Below, piece by piece: positions 18,512 to 25,648 of a DNA stretch of 64,000 bases. The stretch's first letter is position 1, and each line of letters begins with the position of its first letter. The notes under the pieces are model-generated. The model was not told where the DNA came from and did no database searches. It saw only the letters and a program-made list of their open reading frames with translations. Position numbers and translations under genes: made by a program. Source of the DNA: Microbacterium aurum (GTDB lineage: Bacteria; Actinomycetota; Actinomycetes; Actinomycetales; Microbacteriaceae); the NCBI RefSeq assembly GCF_016907815.1, contig NZ_JAFBCQ010000001.1:1860001-1924000 (forward strand). Direction: 5' to 3'.

Positions 18512-19321
18512 GTATCAGGAGATCCCGATAATGCAAGACATTCCGCGCCGACCTCCCGCTGATGTACGGCGGCAATTGCGGCGTGAAGTCGGCTTCGGCT
18601 GCCCCGTGGTCGGGTGCGGGAATCCCTACCTCGAGTATCACCACTTCGATCCACCCTGGCATGAAGGCCCGCATCACAATCCAGCCGGGATGCTCGCCCT
18701 TTGTGCGACTCACCACGCGAAGGCCGATGCTCTGACCGCCGAGCAATGTCGAGAGCTCAAGGCGAAGCCGCAATCTTCTACCGTGCGCGGTCGGTTCGAG
18801 TGGATGCGACGTGAGGTCGTCGCGATTGTGGGCGGCAATTACTATCACGAGACCCCTCACATGGTCGTCTTTCGTGGCGCGCCGCTGATCTGGTTTGAGC
18901 GCGATGAGGAGGGCTACCTTCTCCTCAGCATGCGGATGCTAACGACATCGCACGAGGGCCGCGCTCAACTCCTCGCGAATGACTGGGATATCGCGGGTGA
19001 CCCGTCAGATGTCGAGAGCCCGCCGAACGGGAGCTATCTTCGCGTGCGCTACCCGAACGGCGATGATGTTCAGGTCCAGTTTCGGCAGTGGGATTCGGCG
19101 GAGAGCCTGGCCCTCAAGCACCCGAGAATCCTCGTTCTTGGGGACGAGATTTCCTATCCGCTCGTGACCGTTGAGATTGCCATGGTCGTTGGCGGCACAG
19201 ACGTCCGGTTCGACGCGCGGTCGAGCGCAATCGGCGGACTAACCATGACCGGCAGCGTGATGAGTCGGTGCGGGGCGGGACTTGTGATCGGTTGATTGAC
19301 GGCGACGTCGTGGAGTTCCGC
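18503..19321 (+). mobile_element. Putative HNH homing element inserted in the ychF 3' end
   Basis: About 0.8 kb lies between two near-identical 24-bp pieces of the ychF 3' end. It has one gene, an HNH nuclease, no transposase or integrase, and no terminal inverted repeats that I can see. Base composition inside is visibly less GC-rich than the flanks. The left copy leaves ychF with a workable end; the right copy is the stranded original end. This fits a free-standing homing endonuclease gene or a small cassette that re-creates its host gene end. The mechanism is inference. Confidence 0.6.
18531..19295 (+). CDS. HNH endonuclease domain protein
   Basis: A 254-residue protein. The N-terminal 70 residues form a zinc-bound HNH motif: CPVVGC (Cys24, Cys29), YHHF (His37-38), HNPAGM (Asn50), LCATHH (Cys58, His61-62). 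The remaining 180 residues have a predicted beta-rich make-up with no family I recognise and may be the DNA-recognition part. The ATG has AGGAG nine bases upstream. Codon use is less G/C-ended than in neighbours. It starts 19 bases after the ychF stop and sits between two copies of the ychF end, so it is the best candidate for the activity that moved the element. Confidence 0.75.
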   Translation: MQDIPRRPPADVRRQLRREVGFGCPVVGCGNPYLEYHHFDPPWHEGPHHNPAGMLALCATHHAKADALTAEQCRELKAKPQSSTVRGRFEWMRREVVAIVGGNYYHETPHMVVFRGAPLIWFERDEEGYLLLSMRMLTTSHEGRAQLLANDWDIAGDPSDVESPPNGSYLRVRYPNGDDVQVQFRQWDSAESLALKHPRILVLGDEISYPLVTVEIAMVVGGTDVRFDARSSAIGGLTMTGSVMSRCGAGLVIG

Positions 19322-19333
19322 TTCAACGTGTAG
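19298..19333 (+). pseudogene. Orphaned original 3' end of ychF
   Basis: These bases encode DGDVVEFRFNV followed by TAG, the canonical YchF C-terminus, with no start codon of their own. The first 24 bases repeat 18479-18502. It is a displaced fragment left behind by the insertion. Confidence 0.75.
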
Positions 19334-19342
19334 CGCGGGTGC

Positions 19343-19348
19343 TACGAT
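19343..19348 (+). promoter_or_regulatory. -10 element TACGAT for antitoxin gene
   Basis: TACGAT followed by seven bases and the ATG at 19356; leaderless-type. Confidence 0.45.
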
Positions 19349-19355
19349 CGTGCTC

Positions 19356-19637
19356 ATGAGTGCAGGCGAGCCGCAGATCGAGAGCCTGTCGCAGCGCGAG
19401 TTGCGCAACGAGTCCGGGCGCGTGCTTCGGGAGGTGGGCGAGGGGCATTCGTTCGTGCTGACGAACCGCGGAATTCCCGTCGGCCGTATCGTCCCCCTCG
19501 ATGCGCCGAGCCCCACGTTGCCGATCGTTCGTCATGCGAAGCGCGTCGGTGGCTGGGCTGCGCTGAAGCCGGCGGGAGCCGAAAACGACCGCCCAATGAC
19601 TCAGATCATCGATGAGCTACGTGAGGACCGCGCGTGA
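19356..19637 (+). CDS. Type II antitoxin, Phd/YefM family
   Basis: A 93-residue antitoxin. The N-terminal DNA-binding region SLSQRELRNESGRVLREV and FVLTNRGIPVGRIVPL are typical of Phd/YefM proteins, which bind the toxin and repress their own operon. It overlaps the toxin gene by four bases (GTGA). The in-frame open stretch upstream belongs to the displaced ychF end. An autorepression operator is expected at the promoter but was not resolved. Confidence 0.85.
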   Translation: MSAGEPQIESLSQRELRNESGRVLREVGEGHSFVLTNRGIPVGRIVPLDAPSPTLPIVRHAKRVGGWAALKPAGAENDRPMTQIIDELREDRA

Positions 19638-20065
19638 GCGGTGTTCCGCTCGTCTATGCCGACACGTCTGCGCTCGGAGCGCTGCTCGTCCTGCAGCCGG
19701 AAACGCGAGCCCTGCTGGATTGGCTCGATCAGACGCGCGCCAGGCTCGTCTCAAGCGATCTGCTCGAAACCGAACTGCGTCGCATGGCAGTGCGGGAAGG
19801 GCGGGATCAAGCGAAGGTCAGCGCGATCCTCGATGGCGTGTCGCTCGCGGCGCTCGACCGAGCAACGTACCGATCCGCCGGGTTCTTGCCGATGCCGTAC
19901 CTACGCACCCTCGACGCCTTGCATCTCGAGGCGGCGATTCGCCTGGATGTCGACGCCATCCTCACGTACGACAAGCGGCTCGGCGACTCTGCGGGTGAGG
20001 TAGGGCTCGACGTGATCGCGCCCGGCCCGTTGGATACGGGCGTGGCCCGTCGGGGCGATGCATGA
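19634..20065 (+). CDS. VapC-type PIN-domain toxin
   Basis: A 143-residue PIN ribonuclease. The acidic active-site residues are seen in YADTSALGALL, LETELRRMA, RTLDALHLEAAI and ILTYDKRL. VapC toxins cut tRNA or rRNA and are held inactive by the partner antitoxin. The GTG overlaps the antitoxin stop and its own TGA overlaps the next ATG, so antitoxin, toxin and NUDIX genes are coupled. VapC is here paired with a Phd/YefM-type rather than a VapB antitoxin, a known mixed arrangement. Confidence 0.88.
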   Translation: MSGVPLVYADTSALGALLVLQPETRALLDWLDQTRARLVSSDLLETELRRMAVREGRDQAKVSAILDGVSLAALDRATYRSAGFLPMPYLRTLDALHLEAAIRLDVDAILTYDKRLGDSAGEVGLDVIAPGPLDTGVARRGDA

Positions 20066-20361
20066 GCGGCGGTCCGGAACGCAGGCCCGTTCGGAAGGTC
20101 GTCGGAGATGTCGTGCATGACGACCAGCTCCTTGTGTTCACGCACGACGGCGTGCCGCTCGACGTGGCGGGTGTTCAGGTGCCAGCGGGGACGATCGAGC
20201 AGAGCGAGACGCCGGCGGCTGCCGTCGTACGTGAGGTCCTGGAGGAGACCGGACTTGCCGTTCGCATCGTGCACGCACTCGGCGTTGAACGATACGACGT
20301 CTGGCCCTCGAAGCCGGAAGTGCACGAGAGGCACTTTCTCCAGTTCCGCGTCAACGTCTGA
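20062..20361 (+). CDS. NUDIX hydrolase, short and probably truncated
   Basis: Ninety-nine residues with a complete Nudix box: Gly43, Glu49, Arg57-Glu58, Glu61-Glu62 and Gly64 (GTIEQSETPAAAVVREVLEE then TGL). The fold normally needs 130-150 residues; here it stops soon after the box, and the following sequence looks decayed. The ATG overlaps the toxin stop by four bases. It may be a working minimal pyrophosphatase or the surviving front of a broken gene; I favour the latter. Confidence 0.65.
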   Translation: MSGGPERRPVRKVVGDVVHDDQLLVFTHDGVPLDVAGVQVPAGTIEQSETPAAAVVREVLEETGLAVRIVHALGVERYDVWPSKPEVHERHFLQFRVNV

Positions 20362-20440
20362 TGACCACGTCCACATCCTCCTCCTCAAGGTGAGAGGCTT
20401 GGACGCGTTCGACCCGGTCGGAGTCCCGCGACCCTGACCC

Positions 20441-20858
20441 TCGACGGTTCCCTACGCGCCGAGCGCGATCCGCAAGCCGCCGGGGATCAGCGACCGGAAC
20501 TACTTCGACCTCCTCGACTCGAGCGTGCACAATCCGAACGGCCTCGAGGCGATTTTGGGCAAGTTCCGCGTACCGGGAACCGCCAGCACATCGACGTCGC
20601 CGAGGGCCGGATCCCCCCGGCGACGCGTACGACGACTACGGCCGCGGCAATTGGGGCTTCAGCATCGCCCTCGGTGCGGATGCGTGGGTGTCGAAGGTGC
20701 TCGGACGGAAGCTGACCCTGTGCGGGACGCGGGACGACGTGAAAGCCGCGCTCGAGACGATCGACGTCTACGCCCGGCTGCGGCTCGGGTCCGAGTGCCT
20801 CGAGGCGTACGCGGCGGCGCGCCGCTGTTGCTTTCAGCGGCCCTGGCGCTTCTTGTAG
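20441..20858 (+). pseudogene. Decayed gene remnant of unknown family, at least two frameshifts
   Basis: Protein-like pieces follow one another in three frames: YAPSAIRKPPGISDRNYFDL and NPNGLEAILGKFR, then RQHIDVAEGRIPP, then YDDYGRGNWGFSIALGADAW, KLTLCGTRDDV and ETIDVYARLRLG, ending at TAG 20856-20858. The changes of frame fall near 20570-20590 and 20620-20630. I do not recognise the family. The tail overlaps the convergent LysR-like gene. With the truncated NUDIX gene it shows that this accessory stretch is eroding. Confidence 0.55.
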
Positions 20859-21181
20859 GGCTTCGGCTGACCTTTGACGATCGGCGCGCGGCCCGTGCCC
20901 TTCGAGGCCTTGGCCTTGCCGCCGCCGGTGGTGCGAGGCGGCGCGGATGCGGGCGAGTCCGCGATCCTCCGCCGTGCCTCGTCGAGCAGCAGCTCGCCCG
21001 CCGGTGTCAGCCGCCACGGGGAGGCATCCCGCCCGATCAGCGGGTGCCCGACCTCGTCTTCGAGCTTCTCGATCGAGGAGTGGATCGACGCCAGCGGCAC
21101 CCCCAGCGCCTGCGCCGCCCGCGGCGCGTGCATTCCGGCATCCACCACCGCGACGAACGCCGTCAGGTTCTTGATCTTCAC
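20834..21181 (-). CDS. Stand-alone LysR-type HTH protein with basic tail
   Basis: A 115-residue protein. Residues 1-75 are a LysR-type winged helix-turn-helix (LTAFVAVVDAG, ASIHSSIEKLEDEVGHPLIG, RLTPAGELLLDEARRR). There is no effector-binding domain; instead a Lys/Arg-rich tail (GGGKAKASKGTGR, KGQPKPYKKRQGR) could bind DNA non-specifically. The GTG start has GGAGG four bases upstream. Compact HTH proteins with a basic tail suggest a nucleoid-associated or local regulator role; target unknown. It is divergent from the hydrolase gene. Confidence 0.75.
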   Translation of the reverse strand: MKIKNLTAFVAVVDAGMHAPRAAQALGVPLASIHSSIEKLEDEVGHPLIGRDASPWRLTPAGELLLDEARRRIADSPASAPPRTTGGGKAKASKGTGRAPIVKGQPKPYKKRQGR

Positions 21182-21305
21182 GTCGCCTCCGCTCCGCTCG
21201 ACCGTATCGCGATCGGCGGGATGCTCACTGCCCGCCGCCCCCGCCGCCCCCGCCGCCCCCGCCGGGCTCCGAGCGACAGGGAAGGTCCACCTAAGATGGA
21301 GAACC

Positions 21306-21998
21306 GTGACAGCAACCGAGCGCCAGATCTTCGAACCCGACGGCCGCGCCGTCCCGTACCTCGACGAGGGCGCCGGCCCCGTGGTCGTCCTCCTGCCCGC
21401 CGCGGGCCTCGACTTCGCCTACCTCGGCACGTTGGGCAGCATCCTCGTGGAGGAGGACTTCCGCGTCATCCGCATCGGCACGCGAACCGCGCAGACGGAT
21501 GCCGTCACGCTGCACGACCTGGCCCAGGACGTCGTCGACGTGCTCACGGGGCTCGGCGTCGACGACGCGTGGGTCGGCGGGCACGCCTTCGGCGGCGCCG
21601 TCGCGCGGACCATCGCCCTCGACCATCACGACCGCGTGAACGGCGTGCTGCTGCTCGGCGTCGAGACCGGCGACGCCACCGCCGATGAGCTCACGGGCGA
21701 GCTCGCCGCCGTCTTCGGTGAGAGCTTCGCGCCGCAGGCCGAGCTCGCCGCCGTCCAGACCGCGGCGCTGGCCGCCACGCCGGCCGACGAGTGGGCGCCC
21801 ATCGCCGACGGCACGCCGGTGCTCGTCATCCAGGGCGCCGATGACCGTGTCACCCCCGCCGACAACGGTGCCGCGCTGCAAGCGACGGCGCCGGGTCTGG
21901 TGAGCGTCAAGGGCGTCGAGGGCGCGGGGCACTTCTTCGCACTCACGCACCCCGGCGAGACCTCCTGGTTCATCGAGGACTACCTCGACTGGGACTGA
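21306..21998 (+). CDS. Alpha/beta hydrolase-fold protein lacking the nucleophile Ser
   Basis: A 230-residue alpha/beta hydrolase fold: N-terminal strands with VVVLLPAAG, the nucleophile-elbow region WVGGHAFGGAVA, the acid loop VIQGADDRVTP and the His loop GAGHFFALTHPGE. The elbow, normally GHSxGG, is GHAFGG: Ala94 (codon GCC) replaces Ser, while Asp and His are kept. One base change (TCC to GCC) would explain it. The protein is probably not a serine hydrolase and may be a binding protein or use other chemistry. GTG start with GGAG four to five bases upstream. Confidence 0.82.
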   Translation: MTATERQIFEPDGRAVPYLDEGAGPVVVLLPAAGLDFAYLGTLGSILVEEDFRVIRIGTRTAQTDAVTLHDLAQDVVDVLTGLGVDDAWVGGHAFGGAVARTIALDHHDRVNGVLLLGVETGDATADELTGELAAVFGESFAPQAELAAVQTAALAATPADEWAPIADGTPVLVIQGADDRVTPADNGAALQATAPGLVSVKGVEGAGHFFALTHPGETSWFIEDYLDWD

Positions 21999-22006
21999 CC
22001 GACACG

Positions 22007-22052
22007 CAGACGGATGCCGCGGCGAGATCGATCTCGCCGCGGCATCCGTCTG
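22007..22052. terminator. 46-bp perfect palindrome between convergent genes
   Basis: Two 23-base arms are exact complements with no spacer, so as RNA it folds into a very stable hairpin. It lies between the convergent hydrolase and DJ-1 genes. It contains GGATGCCG in both orientations (22012-22019 and 22040-22047), the octamer over-represented in the window. Confidence 0.7.
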
Positions 22053-22065
22053 TCGGTCGCAGGTG

Positions 22066-22614
22066 TCAGGTCGTCTGACCGGCGTGCTCGCCCTCGGCGA
22101 TCTCCTCGACGACCTTCGCGTTGAACGCGGGCAGATCGTCGGGCGTGCGGCTCGAGACGAGCCCCTGGTCGACGACGACCTCCTCGTCGACCCACTCAGC
22201 CCCGGCGTTGACGAGGTCGGTCTTCAGGCTGGGGTAGCTCGTGAGCGTGCGCCCATCGACGACGTCGGCCTCGATCAGAAGCCACGCCGCGTGGCAGATG
22301 GCGCCGACCGGCTTGTGCTGCGCGAAGAAGTCGCGCGCGAACGCGACCGACGCCTCGTCCATCCGCAGATGATCGGCGTTCACGACGCCGCCCGGCAGCA
22401 CGAGCGCGTCGAAATCCGACGCGCTGGCGTGGCGCGAGGCGAGGTCCACCGACTGCGAATGCCCGTTCTTTCCCTCGATGCTTCCGGACTCGGGGGAGAC
22501 CAGGACCGCTGTGGCGCCGGCATCCGTCAGCGCCTTCCACGGCGAGGTCAGCTCACTGTCTTCGAAACCGTCGGTCGCGACGAACGCGACCTTCTTCCCT
22601 GTCAGAGTGCTCAT
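22066..22614 (-). CDS. DJ-1/PfpI family protein (type 1 glutamine amidotransferase-like)
   Basis: A 182-residue DJ-1/PfpI fold protein. VGAICHAAWLLIEADVV carries the nucleophilic Cys at the elbow with His next to it; DALVLPGGVVNADHLR and FVATDGFEDSELTSPW are the other conserved blocks. Relatives act as glyoxalase III/deglycase or stress chaperones; the closest role cannot be chosen from sequence. The ATG is seven bases after TAGCGT. It diverges from the Cys-rich peptide gene. Confidence 0.9.
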   Translation of the reverse strand: MSTLTGKKVAFVATDGFEDSELTSPWKALTDAGATAVLVSPESGSIEGKNGHSQSVDLASRHASASDFDALVLPGGVVNADHLRMDEASVAFARDFFAQHKPVGAICHAAWLLIEADVVDGRTLTSYPSLKTDLVNAGAEWVDEEVVVDQGLVSSRTPDDLPAFNAKVVEEIAEGEHAGQTT

Positions 22615-22621
22615 GACATCG

Positions 22622-22627
22622 ACGCTA
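22622..22627 (-). promoter_or_regulatory. -10 element TAGCGT for the DJ-1 gene
   Basis: TAGCGT on the minus strand, seven bases before the ATG at 22614; leaderless-type. Confidence 0.45.
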
Positions 22628-22667
22628 CGTCCCGGCCTGCCGCCGCGCCCGGGGGTTGACAGCGACG

Positions 22668-22673
22668 TATCAT
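22668..22673 (+). promoter_or_regulatory. -10 element TATCAT for the Cys-rich peptide gene
   Basis: TATCAT followed by six bases and the ATG at 22680. TTGACA lies at 22656-22661 but is only six bases away and cannot serve as its -35. Confidence 0.45.
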
Positions 22674-22679
22674 CGATTC

Positions 22680-22799
22680 ATGGCGACCTCGAACCTCCCC
22701 ACCCCGCAGCTCCAGCCCGTCAGCGATGACAAGAACCTGCTGACCGTCGTCGAGGACGGCGCGTCCTGCTGCGGCGGAGGATGCTGCGGCACGAACTGA
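22680..22799 (+). CDS. 39-residue Cys-rich small protein
   Basis: A very short frame from ATG to TGA. The first 27 residues are polar with a central KNLLTVVEDG; the end is SCCGGGCCGTN, two Cys pairs separated by three Gly. That pattern could bind a metal such as copper or zinc or an iron-sulfur cluster, or undergo thiol redox chemistry. A leaderless-type -10 sits at the right distance. Its neighbours are a DJ-1 protein and an AhpD-like protein, both thiol enzymes, which makes a redox or metal role reasonable. No family is recognised. Confidence 0.6.
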   Translation: MATSNLPTPQLQPVSDDKNLLTVVEDGASCCGGGCCGTN

Positions 22800-22809
22800 C
22801 CGCCTCGCC

Positions 22810-23415
22810 TCACGCCTCCGCGGCGGCGTCCGCCTCCGGTCCTCCGGCGGCGCGAAGCACGCGGCGCAGGTGCGGGTCGAGCCCGGCCAGGCCATCCTCC
22901 ACAGGAACGGCGAGCGCCTGCAGCGCGCGACTGAAGTAGTTGCGCGCGGCGGCCGCCAGGGTGATGTCGACGATCTGACGGTCGTCGAATCCCACGTCGC
23001 GCAGCGCCTGCGCCTCGGCGTCGGTCATGTCGCCGGGATCGGTCGACAGTCGGCGAGCGAAATCGAGGACGGCGTGGTCGGCCGCGCTGAGCGTCTCATC
23101 GTCCGCTCCCGTGACGATGTTCGCCAACTGGGTCTCGTCCACCGCCTCGGCACGCAGCGCCTTGCGTCCGTGGGCGAGCAGGCAGTGGGGTGAGCCGATC
23201 GCGGCGGCCGCGGCCAGCGTCGCCAGCTCGTAGGTGCGGATCCCGATCGAAGGCACGATCGCGTGGATCAGCGTCTCGAATGCCTGCAGCGCCTCCGGGT
23301 TCACGGCCATGGCACGCGTGTGACTGAAGACGAACCCGTCCGTCTCCAGGTCCTCGCGATAGAGGTCGGCAACGTAGCCGGCGGCAGCAGCGGGGTCCGG
23401 GGTCGTGATGATCAT
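22810..23415 (-). CDS. AhpD-like (carboxymuconolactone decarboxylase family) peroxidase-related protein
   Basis: A 201-residue all-helical protein of the CMD/AhpD superfamily. IGSPHCLLAHGRKAL contains the Cys-x3-His of the active site, but the partner Cys of the usual CxxC is Ser (SPHC), so a two-cysteine peroxidase cycle is unlikely. LSAADHAVLDFARRLSTDPG and VDITLAAAARNYFSR match the peroxidase-related subgroup. The ATG at 23415 has AAGGAG six bases upstream; the open frame beyond it is not used. Confidence 0.85.
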   Translation of the reverse strand: MIITTPDPAAAAGYVADLYREDLETDGFVFSHTRAMAVNPEALQAFETLIHAIVPSIGIRTYELATLAAAAAIGSPHCLLAHGRKALRAEAVDETQLANIVTGADDETLSAADHAVLDFARRLSTDPGDMTDAEAQALRDVGFDDRQIVDITLAAAARNYFSRALQALAVPVEDGLAGLDPHLRRVLRAAGGPEADAAAEA

Positions 23416-23503
23416 GACCGTCTCCTTCTCGCACCGCCGATGGTACGCCGGTGTCGTCGCTGAGAGGAGTGCGGGCAGTGCCCGCCGGATACATCGAGCC
23501 GCG

Positions 23504-24997
23504 TCAGTGCGCGGCGGGCATCCCCTCGGGGGCGTCGGCCGGCTTGCGGATGAGGAACGCGCTGATGAGCAGGGGGGTCCCGATGATCGCGGCCAGCAGG
23601 AACGCCGCGCGCGCCCCGGCCGCACCCGCGGCGGCATCCGCCGCACCGGAGTCCACGGCGGCCTGCGACACCGACGACATGACGGCGATGAGCACCGCGA
23701 TCCCCGCAGCCCCGGCGACCTGCTGCACCGTCGAGACCGTCGCGCTGCCGTAGGAGTAGTACTTCGGCTCGAGTGAGCCGAGGGATGCCGTGAACAGCGG
23801 CGTGAACGACATCGCCAGCCCGATCGAGAGCACCGTCTGCGTGACCACGAGGATCCACACCGGCGTCGACTCGGTCAGCGTCGTGAAGCCCCACAGGATC
23901 GCCAGCACGACGATCGTCCCCGGCAGTAGGAGCACACGCGTGCCCCAGCGGTCGTAGATGCGCCCGATCACGGGCCCCAGCAGTCCCATCGCCAGCGCAC
24001 CGGGCAGGACGACCAGACCCGACTCGCTCGCCGACAGTCCGACGGTGTTCTGCAGGTACAGCGGCAGGGCGGTGATGGTGCCGAAGAAGGCCATCGACAT
24101 GACGGCGAAGTGCGCGACCGACAGTGAGAAGTTGCCGGATCGGAAGATGCGGAGGTCCAGCAGCGCGTCGTCCTTGCGCTGCAGCGCGACCTGACGCCAC
24201 AGGAAGAGGCCCAGCGTCACGGCGCCGATCACGAGAGCCACCACGAGAGTGGTGGTGGCGGCGGTCGCCGCGGCCAGCGCGGCGGGGTCGGTGCCGTGGC
24301 CCCCGCCGCCGATCTGACTGAGACCGAACACCAGACCGCCGAAGCCGAGCGCCGACAGCACGACCGACAGCACATCGATGGGCGCGTGCGTCTGCTCGCC
24401 GATGTTCGGGATCCAGCGCACGCCCGCGATGAGTGCCGCAATGGCCACCGGCAGCACGATCGCGAAGATCCACCGCCACGTGAGGTTGTCGAGGACGAGC
24501 CCCGCCATCGTCGGCCCGATCGCCGGTGCGAGCGAGATGACGACGCTCACGCGCCCCATCATTCGGCCGCGGTGCTGAGCCGGCACGACGCTCATCAGCG
24601 TCGTCATGAGCAACGGCATGACGATCGCCGTGCCCGACGCCTGGATGACCCGGCCGACGAGCAGCACCTCGAACCCCGGAGCCAGAAGGGCGACGAGCGT
24701 TCCGGTCGAGAACAGCCCCATCGCCGCGCCGAAGATGGCGCGGGTCGTGAAGCGGCGCAGCAGGAAGCCGGTGGTCGGGATGACGACGGCCATCGTGAGC
24801 ATGAACGCCGTCGTCAGCCACTGCGCGGCGACAGCGGTGATGCCGAGGTCGTCGATGAGGTGCGGGATCGCGACGCCCATCGTCGTCTCGTTGAGAATCG
24901 CGACGAAAGCCGCCGCCAGCAGCAGCCACACGACGCGGTTCTGCGCCGGGGTGAGGATCGGGCCGGTGGTCGTCTTCACGGTGTCGGTCGCGGTCAT
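23504..24997 (-). CDS. MFS drug transporter, DHA2 (14-helix) family
   Basis: A 497-residue multidrug efflux type. About 14 hydrophobic segments; motif-C-like LAPAIGPTMAGLVLD and the loop blocks FGAAMGLFSTG and HRGRMMGRVS place it in the DHA2 (EmrB/QacA) group of proton-driven exporters. The ATG at 24997 has GAGGAG eight bases upstream. There is no TetR-type regulator beside it. The substrate is unknown. Confidence 0.92.
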   Translation of the reverse strand: MTATDTVKTTTGPILTPAQNRVVWLLLAAAFVAILNETTMGVAIPHLIDDLGITAVAAQWLTTAFMLTMAVVIPTTGFLLRRFTTRAIFGAAMGLFSTGTLVALLAPGFEVLLVGRVIQASGTAIVMPLLMTTLMSVVPAQHRGRMMGRVSVVISLAPAIGPTMAGLVLDNLTWRWIFAIVLPVAIAALIAGVRWIPNIGEQTHAPIDVLSVVLSALGFGGLVFGLSQIGGGGHGTDPAALAAATAATTTLVVALVIGAVTLGLFLWRQVALQRKDDALLDLRIFRSGNFSLSVAHFAVMSMAFFGTITALPLYLQNTVGLSASESGLVVLPGALAMGLLGPVIGRIYDRWGTRVLLLPGTIVVLAILWGFTTLTESTPVWILVVTQTVLSIGLAMSFTPLFTASLGSLEPKYYSYGSATVSTVQQVAGAAGIAVLIAVMSSVSQAAVDSGAADAAAGAAGARAAFLLAAIIGTPLLISAFLIRKPADAPEGMPAAH

Positions 24998-25117
24998 GGC
25001 GGTGTCTCCTCGAGTGTCGTGCAGGCAGCGGGAGCGCGCCGCGGTCAGCCGGGCGAACCTCAACGATAACCGCGCGGTGCGACATCGCATTCCCGCCTCC
25101 AGTTGCACCATCGGTCC

Positions 25118-25592
25118 ATGAAGACCCCGCCGCACCACACCCTCCTCCTCCGCGGGACCGTGAGCATCGTGATCGGCGTCGTCGTCGCGATCGCGGTCGC
25201 GCCCTGGAAGCCTCGTGAGCCTCAGCGCGGTCGGCATCGTGCTGATCCAGACCCGCGATGCCGACCCGGTGCGCGCCTCGGTGCTCGCGGGCCTCGCCGT
25301 CATCGCCGTCGCGTCGTCGTGGGCGCTCATCCAGGTGGACTACATGCTGCGCTACGCGCACCTGTTCTTCTCCCACCCCTCCGGCGGCATCGACTTCCAC
25401 CAGAACGAGGACCCGAGCTACGTCGACTTCGCCTACTTCTCGGTGGGGCTCGGCATGACCTATCAGGTCGCCGACACCGACGTCGGCTCGAGAGCGATCC
25501 GGCGCATCGTCATCGGGCAGACCATGCTGGCCTACCTGTTCGGCGCCGTCATCCTCGCCACCGTCATCAACCTCGTCGCGGGGCTCGGCTGA
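25118..25592 (+). pseudogene. DUF1345 membrane protein with internal deletion and frameshift
   Basis: The front (TLLLRGTVSIVIGVVVAIAVAP) is the first helix of a DUF1345 protein. The frame breaks near 25210 and the family resumes in another frame at 25215: SLSAVGIVLIQTR, SWALIQVDYMLRYAHLFF, GGIDFHQNEDPSYVDFAYF, AYLFGAVILATVINLVAG. DUF1345 proteins are about 210-220 residues; roughly 60 residues covering the second and third helices are missing. An internal deletion that also shifted the frame fits. The C-terminal half could still be translated from GTG 25215 but would lack its normal partners. Confidence 0.7.
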
Positions 25593-25635
25593 GGCGCGCG
25601 TGATGCGACCGGGCGGGGCTGTCGGCATCCGGTCG

Positions 25636-25641
25636 TAGGCT
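25636..25641 (+). promoter_or_regulatory. -10 element TAGGCT for ABC exporter gene
   Basis: TAGGCT followed by seven bases and the ATG at 25649; leaderless-type. Confidence 0.5.
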
Positions 25642-25648
25642 GGCGATC

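Noticed and set aside
18503..19321. The HNH segment as a conventional insertion sequence.
   Set aside because: There is no transposase, no terminal inverted repeats and no short target duplication; the bracketing repeats are pieces of ychF itself.
22656..22661. TTGACA as a -35 for the Cys-rich peptide gene.
   Set aside because: It is only six bases from TATCAT (22668-22673), far short of the 16-18 needed, and no -10 lies at the right distance.
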